The position numbers and the translations under genes were made by a program. Of a stretch of 64,000 nucleotides of DNA, positions 44,225-52,718 are shown piece by piece. Numbering within the stretch: position 1 is the first letter of the stretch; each line of letters opens with the position of its first letter. Origin of the DNA: Geobacter sp. (lineage in GTDB: Bacteria > Desulfobacterota > Desulfuromonadia > Geobacterales > DSM-12255); assembly GCA_009684525.1 (NCBI GenBank), contig WKKR01000002.1:868001-932000 (forward strand). Direction: 5' to 3'. The notes under the pieces were generated by a model, which did not search any database, had not been told where the DNA came from, and saw nothing but the letters and a program-made list of their open reading frames with translations.

Positions 44225-44276
44225 CAGGGGAGAGGGACAGGGGGCAGGTACAATGTCGGGAGAGGAAGGGGGGCGG

Positions 44277-44537
44277 TCAGAGGCGATGCGAACGTATGCC
44301 GCGACGTTTGGCCATCCGGGAGATGGAATACTCCAGAAGCTGGGGGGCAAGGGAGTTGCAGGCCAGGACGTATTCACGGTAGCTGAGGGTGCGTACGTGG
44401 TTGCACGAGTTGCAGCGCAGGGGGCGCGAAAAAAGGAAATCGCGCTCGCGGACGGAAATGGCGCCGCCGCACTGTGTACAGTCTGCGATGACGGTCGGAA
44501 CCTGCTCGCCGGAAATATTCTTGATCTCCAGCTTCAT
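44277..44537 (-). CDS. small zinc-ribbon protein
   Basis: 86 residues, AAAGGTG upstream. Two CXXC pairs (CTQCGG and CNSCNH), 22 residues between the first Cys of each, should bind one zinc. The rest is helical and basic. No recognisable enzyme domain. Faces the membrane zinc-ribbon gene convergently and the YaaR-like gene divergently. Confidence 0.75.
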   Translation of the reverse strand: MKLEIKNISGEQVPTVIADCTQCGGAISVRERDFLFSRPLRCNSCNHVRTLSYREYVLACNSLAPQLLEYSISRMAKRRGIRSHRL

Positions 44538-44627
44538 ATGACACCTTTTATTGTTGGTAAATATTTTTACTCATAATAACAGAAACGTATACAAAATAAA
44601 ATAAGAAATATTTAACGAGAAAATAAA

Positions 44628-45080
44628 ATGCGCATCGACGAAAAACTGCCGGCTCGACGTGTGGACAAAAAGGCGCAGCGCTCCGAATCGGGAAAAGGGA
44701 GCGGGGCGCGTCCCTCCCCCTTTTCCACTGCTCTGGTCAAGAGTGGAGATCTCCTCGTCGACCGGGCCGTCGAGCTGGAAGAGTTGAAGAAGGAGATCGA
44801 CCTTGCCGGTGACAATCTGGAACGCGACCCGAGCATGGCCCATTTCAAGGAGTTTCGCGAACTCCTGACCTCCATGGCCCGCAAGGTGACAGCCGAGGCC
44901 TATCGCGTCGAGCTGTTGAGCGGCACCCCCAAAGCCCCGGCCTATCACGAGATCATTACCGTCATTGACAAACATGCCGATTCTCTCTACCGTCTGATCA
45001 TGAGCGAACAGAAGGACCGGATCAAGATCGCCGCCAAGATCCAGGAGATCAGGGGCCTGCTGGTCAGCCTGACGCTTTAG
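44628..45080 (+). CDS. YaaR/DUF327 family protein
   Basis: 150 residues: a disordered basic N-terminus (to about 30), then a helical domain with FKEFRELLTSMARKVTAEAY, YHEIITVIDKHADSLYRLIM and IQEIRGLLVSLTL, the core of the YaaR/DUF327 family. Function unknown. The stop codon is directly followed by palindromic repeat copy E. The upstream region is AT-rich without a clear promoter. Confidence 0.85.
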   Translation: MRIDEKLPARRVDKKAQRSESGKGSGARPSPFSTALVKSGDLLVDRAVELEELKKEIDLAGDNLERDPSMAHFKEFRELLTSMARKVTAEAYRVELLSGTPKAPAYHEIITVIDKHADSLYRLIMSEQKDRIKIAAKIQEIRGLLVSLTL

Positions 45081-45082
45081 CA

Positions 45083-45206
45083 GCAGGTTGTTCAAAAACG
45101 GCCATCTCGCCGCCGTCCTCGAAAGCCGCCTTGTGCGGCGTGGCGCTGCCACGCCTCCGCGGGGCTTTCTGCGGGTGCGACGATCTGACCATTTTTGAAC
45201 AACCTG
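45083..45206. repeat. palindromic repeat family, copy E
   Basis: Bounded by GCAGGTTGTTCAAAAACGG and TTTTTGAACAACCTG. The centre is GGCGTGGC-GCT-GCCACGCC: compared with copies A and B, an A-T pair in the stem has become a G-C pair on both arms. It is in the opposite orientation to C and D by its outer arms. Confidence 0.85.
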
Positions 45207-45240
45207 AATGTCGACATCTTACCTCTGGGGGGGAGGCCCC

Positions 45241-45621
45241 ATGACCTTTGCGGTGAGCGAAGAGAAAAACCGCCAGCTCAGGGAGGCGATGGCAGCCCTG
45301 GGTATCCGCGAGGAGGACCTGGAGGAGCGGTTTGTCCGGTCGTCCGGCGCCGGCGGACAACATGTGAACAAGACCGCCACCTGCGTCTGGTTGAAGCATC
45401 GCCCCAGCGGGCTGGAAGTGAAATGCATGCGCGACAGGAGCCAGTCGGTAAACCGATTTCTGGCCCGGCGCGAACTGGTGGAGCGGCTTGCCGCGCAAGC
45501 CGGACAGGTGACCCCCCGTGGCGCGGAGCAGGAGAAACTCCGCCGGCAAAAGGCGAAACGCCGGCAGAAGGCGCGCCGCAAATATTCCGCAGCAACCGGT
45601 GAACCCCATGATCAACAGTGA
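45241..45621 (+). CDS. release-factor-like peptidyl-tRNA hydrolase (GGQ protein)
   Basis: 126 residues from the ATG at 45241 (GGGGGGAGG upstream). The GGQ motif lies in RSSGAGGQHVNKTATCVWLK (GGQ at 38-40), followed by a basic C-terminal tail (RRQKAKRRQKARRKY). There is no codon-recognition domain, as in ArfB/YaeJ or RF-like C12orf65-type rescue factors. Predicted to free stalled ribosomes by hydrolysing peptidyl-tRNA. The end overlaps mutS2 by 14 bases. Confidence 0.88.
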   Translation: MTFAVSEEKNRQLREAMAALGIREEDLEERFVRSSGAGGQHVNKTATCVWLKHRPSGLEVKCMRDRSQSVNRFLARRELVERLAAQAGQVTPRGAEQEKLRRQKAKRRQKARRKYSAATGEPHDQQ

Positions 45622-47956
45622 CACCCTGCGCAAGATCGAGTTCAACAAAATCCTGGAGATGATTGCCGGGTATGCCCAGAGCGAGGCGACTCGAGAAGCG
45701 GTCCTGGCGATTGTTCCCCTGGACCGGCGGGAGGAGATTATCCTCCGTTTCGGCCGGGTGGAGGAGATCCGCTCCCTCGCCCGTCTGGGGGTGCCGCTCA
45801 GGCTTGCCCCCTTTACCGATATCCTGCCGGTTCTGGAGCTGGTCCGACCGACCGATTCCCTGCTCAATCCCATCGACCTGGAAGCGTTCATCGCGCCGTT
45901 CCAGATCCTGGCCACGCTTTCGCGCCAGTTCGGCTATCGCCAGGATATTCCGCTGCTGGTGCAGCTTGCCGGCCATGTGACCGGCTTCCCCGATATCCTG
46001 GAGGCGCTGGTCCGGACGATCGATCGCGACGGCGGTATGCTGGATACCGCCTCGCGACTTCTGTACGAGATCCGGGAGCGGAAACGCTCCCTGACCGCAC
46101 GCATCCGCAGGCGTCTGGAGGAGATCGTCCGCGAACGGAGCGTTGCCATCTTCTTGCAGGACGACTTCATCACCCAGCGTTCCGGCAGGTGGGTGATCCC
46201 GGTCAGGATGGACTCCAAGGGGATGGTGCCGGGGGTGGTGCACGATGTCTCCAATACCGGCGAAACCGCATTCATGGAGCCGATCGAGATCATCGGCATG
46301 GCCAACGAGCTGGAGAACCTGGCTGCCGAGGAAAAGGCGGAACAGATCCGCATCCTGCGCGAGATCTGCTCCTGGCTCCGGGAGGATGCAGCAGGGATCG
46401 AGGAGGAGTTCCGGATTCTCATCCAGATCGACCTGCTCAACTGCATTGCTGCCTGCGCCGATCAACTCGGGGCCGAGGTACCGACCATCGACGACGGTGC
46501 TACCATCCGCCTGGTCGGTGCACGGCATCCCCTGCTCCTGAACATGCACACCGGGCGTGGGGGGGGCGATGTGGTCCCCCTGGATCTGAGGCTGCACGAT
46601 GAGGAGCCGAACAGGGTCATGGTCATCACCGGTCCCAATACCGGCGGCAAGACCATTGCCATCAAGACCGTGGGCCTGTTGACCCTGATGGCCCTTGCCG
46701 GTATCCCGGTGCCGGCTGCGTCCACCTCCATCTTCCCCCGGGTGCATGACCTGCTCGTGGATATTGGCGATGAGCAGGCCATCGAGAGCAGTCTCTCCAC
46801 CTTCTCGTCTCATGTTTCCAGGATTGCGGACATACTCCGCCGAGCCGACAGCCGGACCCTGATCCTTCTGGACGAGCTGGGAACCGGCACCGAACCGCTG
46901 CAGGGGGCGGCACTGGCCTGTGCCGTCCTCCGGGAGCTGCTGGAAAAGGGCGCCCTGGTTCTTGCCACAACCCACCTGACCGAGATCGTCGGCTTCGTGC
47001 ACAGAACTGATGGCATGCTGAACGCTGCCATGGAGTTCGACCGCCAGAGCCTGCTCCCGCTCTACCGTCTGAAGGTGGGCGAACCGGGAGAGTCGCACAC
47101 TTTGGAAACGGCCCGGCGTTACGGTCTGCCGGATCACGTCATCGACTTTGCCCAGGGGCTGGTTGGGCGGGTGGGAAGCGAGTTCCAGGGGTTGCTTGCA
47201 GAGCTCAAGGAACAGCGTCAGTCCTATGAGGCACGTCTGGTCGAACTGTCGGACAGGGAGGCGGTGCTTGCAGAACAGGAGCAAAAGCAGCGGCAGCGGC
47301 AGGCCGAAGAGGAGGAACGTCGCCGCGATGCAATGGCAAAGGCGTGGCAGGATGCCAAGGAACTGGTCCAGTCGGCCCGTCGCGAATTGAACCGGATACT
47401 TGACGAGGCGCGGCACGAAAAACGCGACGCAGCCCGCGAACAGCTCCGTGCCAAGGAGCTGGAGGTGGAGGGTGCCCTGCGGCAGCTGAGCGGGGAGCGC
47501 CCCCTGGAGCTGACGGAGATCGTGCCGGGAAGTCGGGTTCTGGTCCGCTCCCTCGGTTGTGACGCCACGGTTCTGAAGGTCGGACAGGGAAGGCTTCGGG
47601 TGCAGGCGGGGAGGCTGGAGCTGGATGTCACGATGGACGATCTGGCGCGGCCGAGCGGCAAGGCGGTTGCGCCGCGAAATCGCGAACAGCGGCGCTCAGG
47701 AGGCGACGAGGAGGCAGCCAGGGAGCTCAACCTGATCGGTCAGCGGGTTGACGATGCCCTGGCCCTGCTGGAACCCTTCCTGAACCACTCGTCGCTGGCC
47801 GGCTACGGCGAGGTGCGGATCATCCACGGGGTCGGCACCGGTGCGCTGCGGCGGGCCGTGCACGAGCACCTGGACGGACATCCGCTGGTGAGTGCCTTCA
47901 GGCTGGGAGAGCGGTTCGAGGGGGGAAACGGGGCCACCGTGGTTTCGTTGCGCTGA
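45608..47956 (+). CDS. mutS2: endonuclease MutS2
   Basis: 782 residues from the ATG at 45608, overlapping the previous gene. Core and lever domains, then the ATPase: Walker A GPNTGGKT (342-349), LLDELGTGTEPLQGAALACA and TTHLTEI. A long coiled-coil insertion follows (EQEQKQRQRQAEEEERRRDA). The C-terminal Smr nuclease domain has LNLIGQRVDDALALLEPFL and VRIIHGVGTGALRRAVHEHL. MutS2 suppresses recombination or, in some bacteria, splits collided ribosomes; the adjacent GGQ rescue-factor gene fits the second role. Confidence 0.96.
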   Translation: MINSDTLRKIEFNKILEMIAGYAQSEATREAVLAIVPLDRREEIILRFGRVEEIRSLARLGVPLRLAPFTDILPVLELVRPTDSLLNPIDLEAFIAPFQILATLSRQFGYRQDIPLLVQLAGHVTGFPDILEALVRTIDRDGGMLDTASRLLYEIRERKRSLTARIRRRLEEIVRERSVAIFLQDDFITQRSGRWVIPVRMDSKGMVPGVVHDVSNTGETAFMEPIEIIGMANELENLAAEEKAEQIRILREICSWLREDAAGIEEEFRILIQIDLLNCIAACADQLGAEVPTIDDGATIRLVGARHPLLLNMHTGRGGGDVVPLDLRLHDEEPNRVMVITGPNTGGKTIAIKTVGLLTLMALAGIPVPAASTSIFPRVHDLLVDIGDEQAIESSLSTFSSHVSRIADILRRADSRTLILLDELGTGTEPLQGAALACAVLRELLEKGALVLATTHLTEIVGFVHRTDGMLNAAMEFDRQSLLPLYRLKVGEPGESHTLETARRYGLPDHVIDFAQGLVGRVGSEFQGLLAELKEQRQSYEARLVELSDREAVLAEQEQKQRQRQAEEEERRRDAMAKAWQDAKELVQSARRELNRILDEARHEKRDAAREQLRAKELEVEGALRQLSGERPLELTEIVPGSRVLVRSLGCDATVLKVGQGRLRVQAGRLELDVTMDDLARPSGKAVAPRNREQRRSGGDEEAARELNLIGQRVDDALALLEPFLNHSSLAGYGEVRIIHGVGTGALRRAVHEHLDGHPLVSAFRLGERFEGGNGATVVSLR

Positions 47957-47976
47957 CAGGTGAAAAGGATAATGGG

Positions 47977-48003
47977 ACAGGGCCGGGATGATGCCGGCCC
48001 TGT
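47977..48003 (+). terminator. terminator of mutS2
   Basis: ACAGGGCCGG and CCGGCCCTGT pair around GATGATG-like loop bases and are followed by TTCTGTT, 20 bases after the mutS2 stop. Confidence 0.7.
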
Positions 48004-48026
48004 TTCTGTTGGAGACCGCTGGTTTT

Positions 48027-48437
48027 TCAGGCTGCTACGGCGGTCTGCAGATGCTCGGCCAGCGCCTTGTCGTGATGGCCGATATGAATGATCAGCCACT
48101 TGATCATGATACGTTCGGCAAGGATGAGCGCCTCGCGTTTGTTGTCCGGCTCGCCGATCTTCGACTTCAGATGGGTGAAATCGGCCATGAAGGTGCGGTG
48201 TTCGTCCCGGTGGCTGGAGAGCTGGGGAAAACCGCTCCGCCGCATGGCGTTTTCTTCGTACTCGAAATGGGAGGCTGTGTATTCTTCCAGAAAGGCCACC
48301 AGCTCCTGAAGCCCCTCGTTTCCCGCCCCCTTGCCGCAGGCATCCGAAAATGCCGTGAACCGGGAAAATATCTCCTGGTGCTGCTCGTCGATCTCGCTGA
48401 TGCCGGTTACCAGAGTTTCATCCCATGCCAGGCTCAT
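48027..48437 (-). CDS. bacteriohemerythrin (2 of 2)
   Basis: 136 residues, one hemerythrin domain: ISEIDEQHQEIFSRFTAFSD, TASHFEYEENAMRRSGF, HRDEHRTFMADF and HIGHHDKALAEHL carry the His, Glu and Asp ligands of the diiron site. A paralogue of the protein at 22999-23415. GGGAGG precedes the ATG. Lies 35 bases downstream of the EAL-HDOD gene on the same strand, in a signalling-rich neighbourhood. Confidence 0.93.
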   Translation of the reverse strand: MSLAWDETLVTGISEIDEQHQEIFSRFTAFSDACGKGAGNEGLQELVAFLEEYTASHFEYEENAMRRSGFPQLSSHRDEHRTFMADFTHLKSKIGEPDNKREALILAERIMIKWLIIHIGHHDKALAEHLQTAVAA

Positions 48438-48472
48438 GTTTCATCCCTCCCGTCGGTTCTGCAGAGCATGTC

Positions 48473-49711
48473 TTATTCGGAAATTCCACAGAGTGTATTG
48501 GTCCAGTCGATCACCTCGAGCTGTGTCCTGAGAAACTCACTTTCGCTTATCCGGATCTTTTCCAGGATCTCTGCCACCCCGCCGCTGTTTTCATGTTCCA
48601 GGCATTCACACAGCGACAGCAGGGTGCCGAGCGGGCCGCTTCGCATGAGCAGGGCCTCACGCAGTTCCTCGATCAGGTTGAGCTGTTCGGCGAGCTCTTC
48701 CATATTCACTCCGAGCTGGATATCCAGCAGAGACAGCAGCCCGGCGAGAAAGGCCAGTTCGGGGGAATCACTCCGTGTTTTCAAGAGCGGCTGACGTTCC
48801 ACCAGACATTCCATGAGCCGTCCCCGGCTGGCGGCAATCTCCAGGAGGGGCGAGCCGGGCCGTTCGCCGTCGCGATTGGCAAAAAGCGCCATCAGCACCC
48901 ACCGTTTCAAGTGTTGCATCCCTACCGTGACGATTGCCTGGCGTAGGGTTGAGGTTTTTTCCCGCCGGCCGATCATGACTGAATTGACCAGCCTGAGCAG
49001 CTTGTAGGTCAGGTCGGGGTTCTGCTTGAAGGTCTGTTCGATATCCTCGAACTCGGCATCGGACAGGACTTGGTTGAGCAGGCGCATCAGGGTTGCCTTG
49101 GCACTGTCCATCCGGTTCTGCCTGAGCATGGTCGGACGGGCAAAGTAGTACCCCTGGAATAGCTGGAAACCAAGTTCGAGGCAGAATTTCTGCTGATGGT
49201 CATTCTCCACCTTTTCGGCCAGGAGCGTAACCGGCCAGCGCTTGAGCAGTTCCACCATCCGCGTCAGCGTCTCTTTGGTCATGTGCAGGACATCGATCTT
49301 GACGATGTCCACGAGATCGTAGAGCGGGCTGTAGGCCTCGCTGAAGAGGTTATCGTCCAGGGCGATGGAGAACCCCTTGAGCTTGAGCTCCCGGCACCGT
49401 TCGATCACGGCATTGGTAATCTCGACGATTTCCAGGAGTTCCAGCACGAAGTGTTGCGGGGGGAGGAGTTCCAGGTTGTCGCTCATCAGCATGTCGTTGT
49501 TCAGGTTGATGAAACCCTTGTGGTTCCCCAGGACTTTTTCAAAGCCGAAGCTGGAGAGGGTGTTGAAGATCACACTGGCACTGGCAAGGGCATGGTCGTC
49601 GATATCGGCATATGGGACATCCGTGGCCCTGAACAGAAGTTCATAGCCAACGATTTCATTGTTCAGATCGAGGATCGGTTGTCGGGCCAGGTAGATCTTT
49701 TCCTCTGACAC
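48473..49711 (-). CDS. EAL-HDOD signalling protein (YuxH type)
   Basis: 412 residues from the GTG at 49711, which has AAAGGAT upstream. The N-terminal EAL-like domain has YLARQPILDLNNEIVGYELLFR, with ELL in place of EAL. It keeps several metal-site acidic residues (ELLE, ALDDN, VKID, QGYYFARP), so c-di-GMP hydrolysis is uncertain. The C-terminal HDOD domain begins near 200. Proteins of this layout are signalling scaffolds, often near chemotaxis genes, and cheD is next to it here. Confidence 0.9.
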   Translation of the reverse strand: MSEEKIYLARQPILDLNNEIVGYELLFRATDVPYADIDDHALASASVIFNTLSSFGFEKVLGNHKGFINLNNDMLMSDNLELLPPQHFVLELLEIVEITNAVIERCRELKLKGFSIALDDNLFSEAYSPLYDLVDIVKIDVLHMTKETLTRMVELLKRWPVTLLAEKVENDHQQKFCLELGFQLFQGYYFARPTMLRQNRMDSAKATLMRLLNQVLSDAEFEDIEQTFKQNPDLTYKLLRLVNSVMIGRREKTSTLRQAIVTVGMQHLKRWVLMALFANRDGERPGSPLLEIAASRGRLMECLVERQPLLKTRSDSPELAFLAGLLSLLDIQLGVNMEELAEQLNLIEELREALLMRSGPLGTLLSLCECLEHENSGGVAEILEKIRISESEFLRTQLEVIDWTNTLCGISE

Positions 49712-49798
49712 GGGGTATCCTTTCAAGGGGGTGACTCTCTACATGTTTCGGTTTTCAGGGGGAAATCTTAAGGGGAATGCGATCCGCCGGGGTGGGGC

Positions 49799-50329
49799 TC
49801 AATCCTTGGTGGTGTCCTTGCGGAGATAGACCACACCGCTTGCGGTGTTGAAAATGATGCGCCGGCCATTGGAGCCGCCGGTCTCTTCGCTGACAATGGG
49901 GATATCGAGCCCGTCAAGGACCCTGCGTGCGAGTCGTGTATTGCGGTCGCCGATGGCATACATGCCGGTGCCCGGCAAGAGGTTGGCTCCGCCGAACACC
50001 TTGGCCACCAGGCCTTTCGGCTGGCAGCCGAATTCCGTCATGCGGCGGATCAGGAGGTCGATGGCGATGTTGCCGTATCTGGGGGTGGGGAGCCCCTCGC
50101 CGTTCCAGAGGGGGAGCATGTAGTGGTTGATGCCGCCGATGCCGGTTGCCCGGTCCCAAAGGCAGACTGCTACGCACGAGCCCAGGACTGTCGTCACCAG
50201 GTGTTCTTCCGGGTGGACAAAGATGGTGCCGGGAAGGAGAAAGTGCCGGGGCGTCTCGTCGATCCTATTTTTCCGTGGTGTCGCCGAAGATGAAGAGGTT
50301 CCCGTCTTCCGCGAAGATGTCGACTTCAT
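49799..50329 (-). CDS. cheD: chemoreceptor glutamine deamidase CheD
   Basis: 176 residues. Catalytic motifs are present: VTTVLGSCVAVCLWD with the active Cys, GGINHYMLP with the His, and RYGNIAIDLLI and VFGGANLL. Deamidates receptor glutamines and partners CheC in chemotaxis adaptation; no other che gene is in the window. The only good start (GGAG then ATG at 50329) makes the gene overlap the upstream kinase-like gene by 65 bases, an unusually long overlap. Confidence 0.93.
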   Translation of the reverse strand: MKSTSSRKTGTSSSSATPRKNRIDETPRHFLLPGTIFVHPEEHLVTTVLGSCVAVCLWDRATGIGGINHYMLPLWNGEGLPTPRYGNIAIDLLIRRMTEFGCQPKGLVAKVFGGANLLPGTGMYAIGDRNTRLARRVLDGLDIPIVSEETGGSNGRRIIFNTASGVVYLRKDTTKD

Positions 50330-51152
50330 TGGTGAACTCCGGCATGGGCAGTGAGACGGAGATGCTGGTCCCCTTGCCCGGGCTGCTGGTTATGGTCAGG
50401 GTGCCGTTCAAGAGCTCCACGAGTGCCTTGACGATGCTGAGGCCCAGGCCGTGGCCCCGGTGGGTCCTGGTGGAGCCCCGTTCGATTTGCTCGAAACGGT
50501 CGAAGATCCTCTGCTGGTCCTCCTGTGCTATGCCGATGCCGGTGTCCTGCACCGTGAGGGTGAGTATTGCTTCGGTGCAGGTGGCCATGATGGCGATCGT
50601 CTCTCCCTTGTTGCTGAATTTTATGGCGTTATCCACGAGATTGGCCAGAATAAGGGCCAGGATGGTGGCATCGGTGAAAAAGACCAGGGTACCGGCCGGT
50701 TCTTTGGGCAGGCTGAGGTGCAGCTGCTTTCGGGCCAGGGGGGTGACGAAGGTGTCCGCGATGTTCTGCAGGATGGTGCCGATATCGACCTCTTCCAGGC
50801 TGGCCGAGCAATCCCCTGCTTCCAGGTCTGCGGCGGCGATGAAGTTGTTGAGCTGGAAATTGAGATTCTGCGCCTCTTCGTGGATCACGGCAGCAGCCTG
50901 GCCCAGGGGGTGGCCCTCTTCCAGCCCCCATTGGATGCGCGAGGCGAGCAACATGATGGAGCTTAAGGGGTTGTTGATCTCATTGCGGATGTTGGAGAGA
51001 AAGTTGCTTTTCAGCGACTCGGAATCCTTGAGCTTCTCGTTCATGGCAATCAGAGAGGCATTGGCCGCCGAGAGCTCTTCCATGGCAAGGCGGGTTTGGG
51101 CAAAGTGGTTCTCCAACTCGTTCAGAAGTTCTGCATCGCTCAGTGAGTGCAT
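50265..51152 (-). CDS. histidine-kinase-like protein lacking the phospho-acceptor His
   Basis: 295 residues from the ATG at 51152 (GGAGG upstream). N-terminal coiled coil, a HisKA-like helix pair and a full GHKL ATPase (LANLVDNAIKFSNKGE, QDTGIGIAQEDQQRIFDRFE, GHGLGLSIVKALVELLNGT). The H-box reads FLSNIRNEINNPLSSI: Asn stands where His is expected, so autophosphorylation there is not possible. No membrane segment or receiver. Overlaps cheD. Possibly a regulator that binds ATP or another kinase without phosphotransfer. Confidence 0.85.
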   Translation of the reverse strand: MHSLSDAELLNELENHFAQTRLAMEELSAANASLIAMNEKLKDSESLKSNFLSNIRNEINNPLSSIMLLASRIQWGLEEGHPLGQAAAVIHEEAQNLNFQLNNFIAAADLEAGDCSASLEEVDIGTILQNIADTFVTPLARKQLHLSLPKEPAGTLVFFTDATILALILANLVDNAIKFSNKGETIAIMATCTEAILTLTVQDTGIGIAQEDQQRIFDRFEQIERGSTRTHRGHGLGLSIVKALVELLNGTLTITSSPGKGTSISVSLPMPEFTNEVDIFAEDGNLFIFGDTTEK

Positions 51153-51283
51153 CCTGGCCTCCGGTCGTTGAGGAGTTGAGGTATACTCTACCATGCCGCG
51201 CACAAATGTCACTGTAGCGCGCGGGACACGAAGCTGTTGCCCCTGGGGAACGGTGAGGTTACAATGCGGGGCAGGAGGAGCGG

Positions 51284-51796
51284 ATGATCATCTCGCTGAT
51301 TGCGGCACTCTCCACAAACCGGGTCATCGGCCGGGCCGGGACGATCCCCTGGGATATTCCGGCCGACCGCCGGTGTTTCCGTGAGCTCACCACCGGCCAT
51401 CCGCTCATCATGGGACGAAAGACCTTTGAGAGCATCGGCCGACCGTTGCCGGGGCGCAGGATCATCGTCCTCAGCAGGCAGGAGGGGTATCGCCCGGAAG
51501 GGGTCGAGGTTGCCGGCGGTCTTGCCGCTGCGCTGTCGCTCTGCGCCGGGGACGACGAGGTATTCGTGGCCGGCGGCGGGGAGATCTACGGCCAGGCACT
51601 TCCCCTGGCGCACCGGCTCTATCTCACCGAGGTGGAGATCGAGGTTGCTGGGGACACCTATTTCCCCCCCCTGCCGGAAGGTGCCTTTGCGGCAGTCCGG
51701 CGGGAACTCCTGGCAGCGGAGCCTCGCTGCACCCTGGTCGTGTACGAGCGGACTGCTGCCATTGGTCCGGTTGACGCCGCACCGGCGGAGTGCTAG
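51284..51796 (+). CDS. folA: dihydrofolate reductase
   Basis: 170 residues; GGAGGAG precedes the ATG. Signature residues: ISLIAALSTNRVIGRAGTIP with the W that follows, the acidic DIPADRRCFRELT (Asp for dihydrofolate protonation), MGRKTFESIGRPLPGR and VAGGGEIYGQALPLAHRLYL for NADPH. Makes tetrahydrofolate. 9 bases before recO, probably co-transcribed. Confidence 0.96.
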   Translation: MIISLIAALSTNRVIGRAGTIPWDIPADRRCFRELTTGHPLIMGRKTFESIGRPLPGRRIIVLSRQEGYRPEGVEVAGGLAAALSLCAGDDEVFVAGGGEIYGQALPLAHRLYLTEVEIEVAGDTYFPPLPEGAFAAVRRELLAAEPRCTLVVYERTAAIGPVDAAPAEC

Positions 51797-51805
51797 GGTA
51801 GCGGC

Positions 51806-52549
51806 ATGGAAACGGTGCGATGCGAAGCCATCGTCCTCAAGCTTGCCGATTACCGGGAGAATGATCGCCTGGTAACCGTCTATACCCTTGAACACGGGCT
51901 GTTGTCGGGGGTTGCCCGGGGGGCGAAGCGGAGCGTGCGCCGTTTCGGCGGCGCTCTGGAGCTGTTTGCCCGGCTGCAGCTGCAGGTCGGCATCAAGCCG
52001 GGGCTGTGCAGCTTTTTGGAGGCGGAGATCATCACCATCCACCAGGGGATTCGCACGGATATCGAACGGATCGCCCATGCCGGTTATGCCTGCGAGCTCC
52101 TGGCAGCCCTCTCCCCGGAGGGGATGGCCAACCCGCGGCTCTTTCGGCTGTTCACCGCCTATCTGGACCATCTCGACCGTCATCCCGCAGATCCTTCCAA
52201 TCGGCGGTTCTTTGAGATCAATCTCCTCAATATCCTCGGCTATCGCCCTTCCCTGGATGGCTGCAGCCGTTGCGGCAGCGAATATGGCCATGACGCCGGC
52301 GACATCCGCCATCACTTCGGCGAGCTGCTCTGTCGTACCTGCGCCCCGGCCGGGCGGCATCTGACCTGGCCTGCCCTGGAACTGCTCGCGCTCTCCCTGC
52401 GGAGCGGACGGTTTGGCGCGGTCAGTTTTCCCGAGTCGATTCTTGCCGAGGCAGGCGAACTCCTGGACAGCGCCATTGCCTCCCATCTGGCAGCTCCGCT
52501 CCGTTCGCTCGCCTTTTTACGGGAGATCGAGCACGAAACCCGCCCCTGA
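51806..52549 (+). CDS. recO: DNA repair protein RecO
   Basis: 247 residues. N-terminal OB fold (CEAIVLKLADYRENDRLVTV, LLSGVARGAKRSVRRFGGAL), a helical middle and the C-terminal zinc-binding Cys in LDGCSRCGSE and LLCRTC. Loads RecA with RecR in gap repair. Follows folA closely. Confidence 0.95.
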   Translation: METVRCEAIVLKLADYRENDRLVTVYTLEHGLLSGVARGAKRSVRRFGGALELFARLQLQVGIKPGLCSFLEAEIITIHQGIRTDIERIAHAGYACELLAALSPEGMANPRLFRLFTAYLDHLDRHPADPSNRRFFEINLLNILGYRPSLDGCSRCGSEYGHDAGDIRHHFGELLCRTCAPAGRHLTWPALELLALSLRSGRFGAVSFPESILAEAGELLDSAIASHLAAPLRSLAFLREIEHETRP

Positions 52550-52718
52550 CGGCGCTGTGCGACCCCTTCTGCAGCCATGGCCGTTAAGGGGTTGACCGTC
52601 CTGTGCCGGCGGGGTATAGTAACTCCCCCGACTGCTGCATCGCTGGTGCTGGTTACGGTTTTCCCTCTGCATTCCAGGCGGTTGACGCCACAGTCCATAT
52701 TGCTGTAACGGGTTTTTC

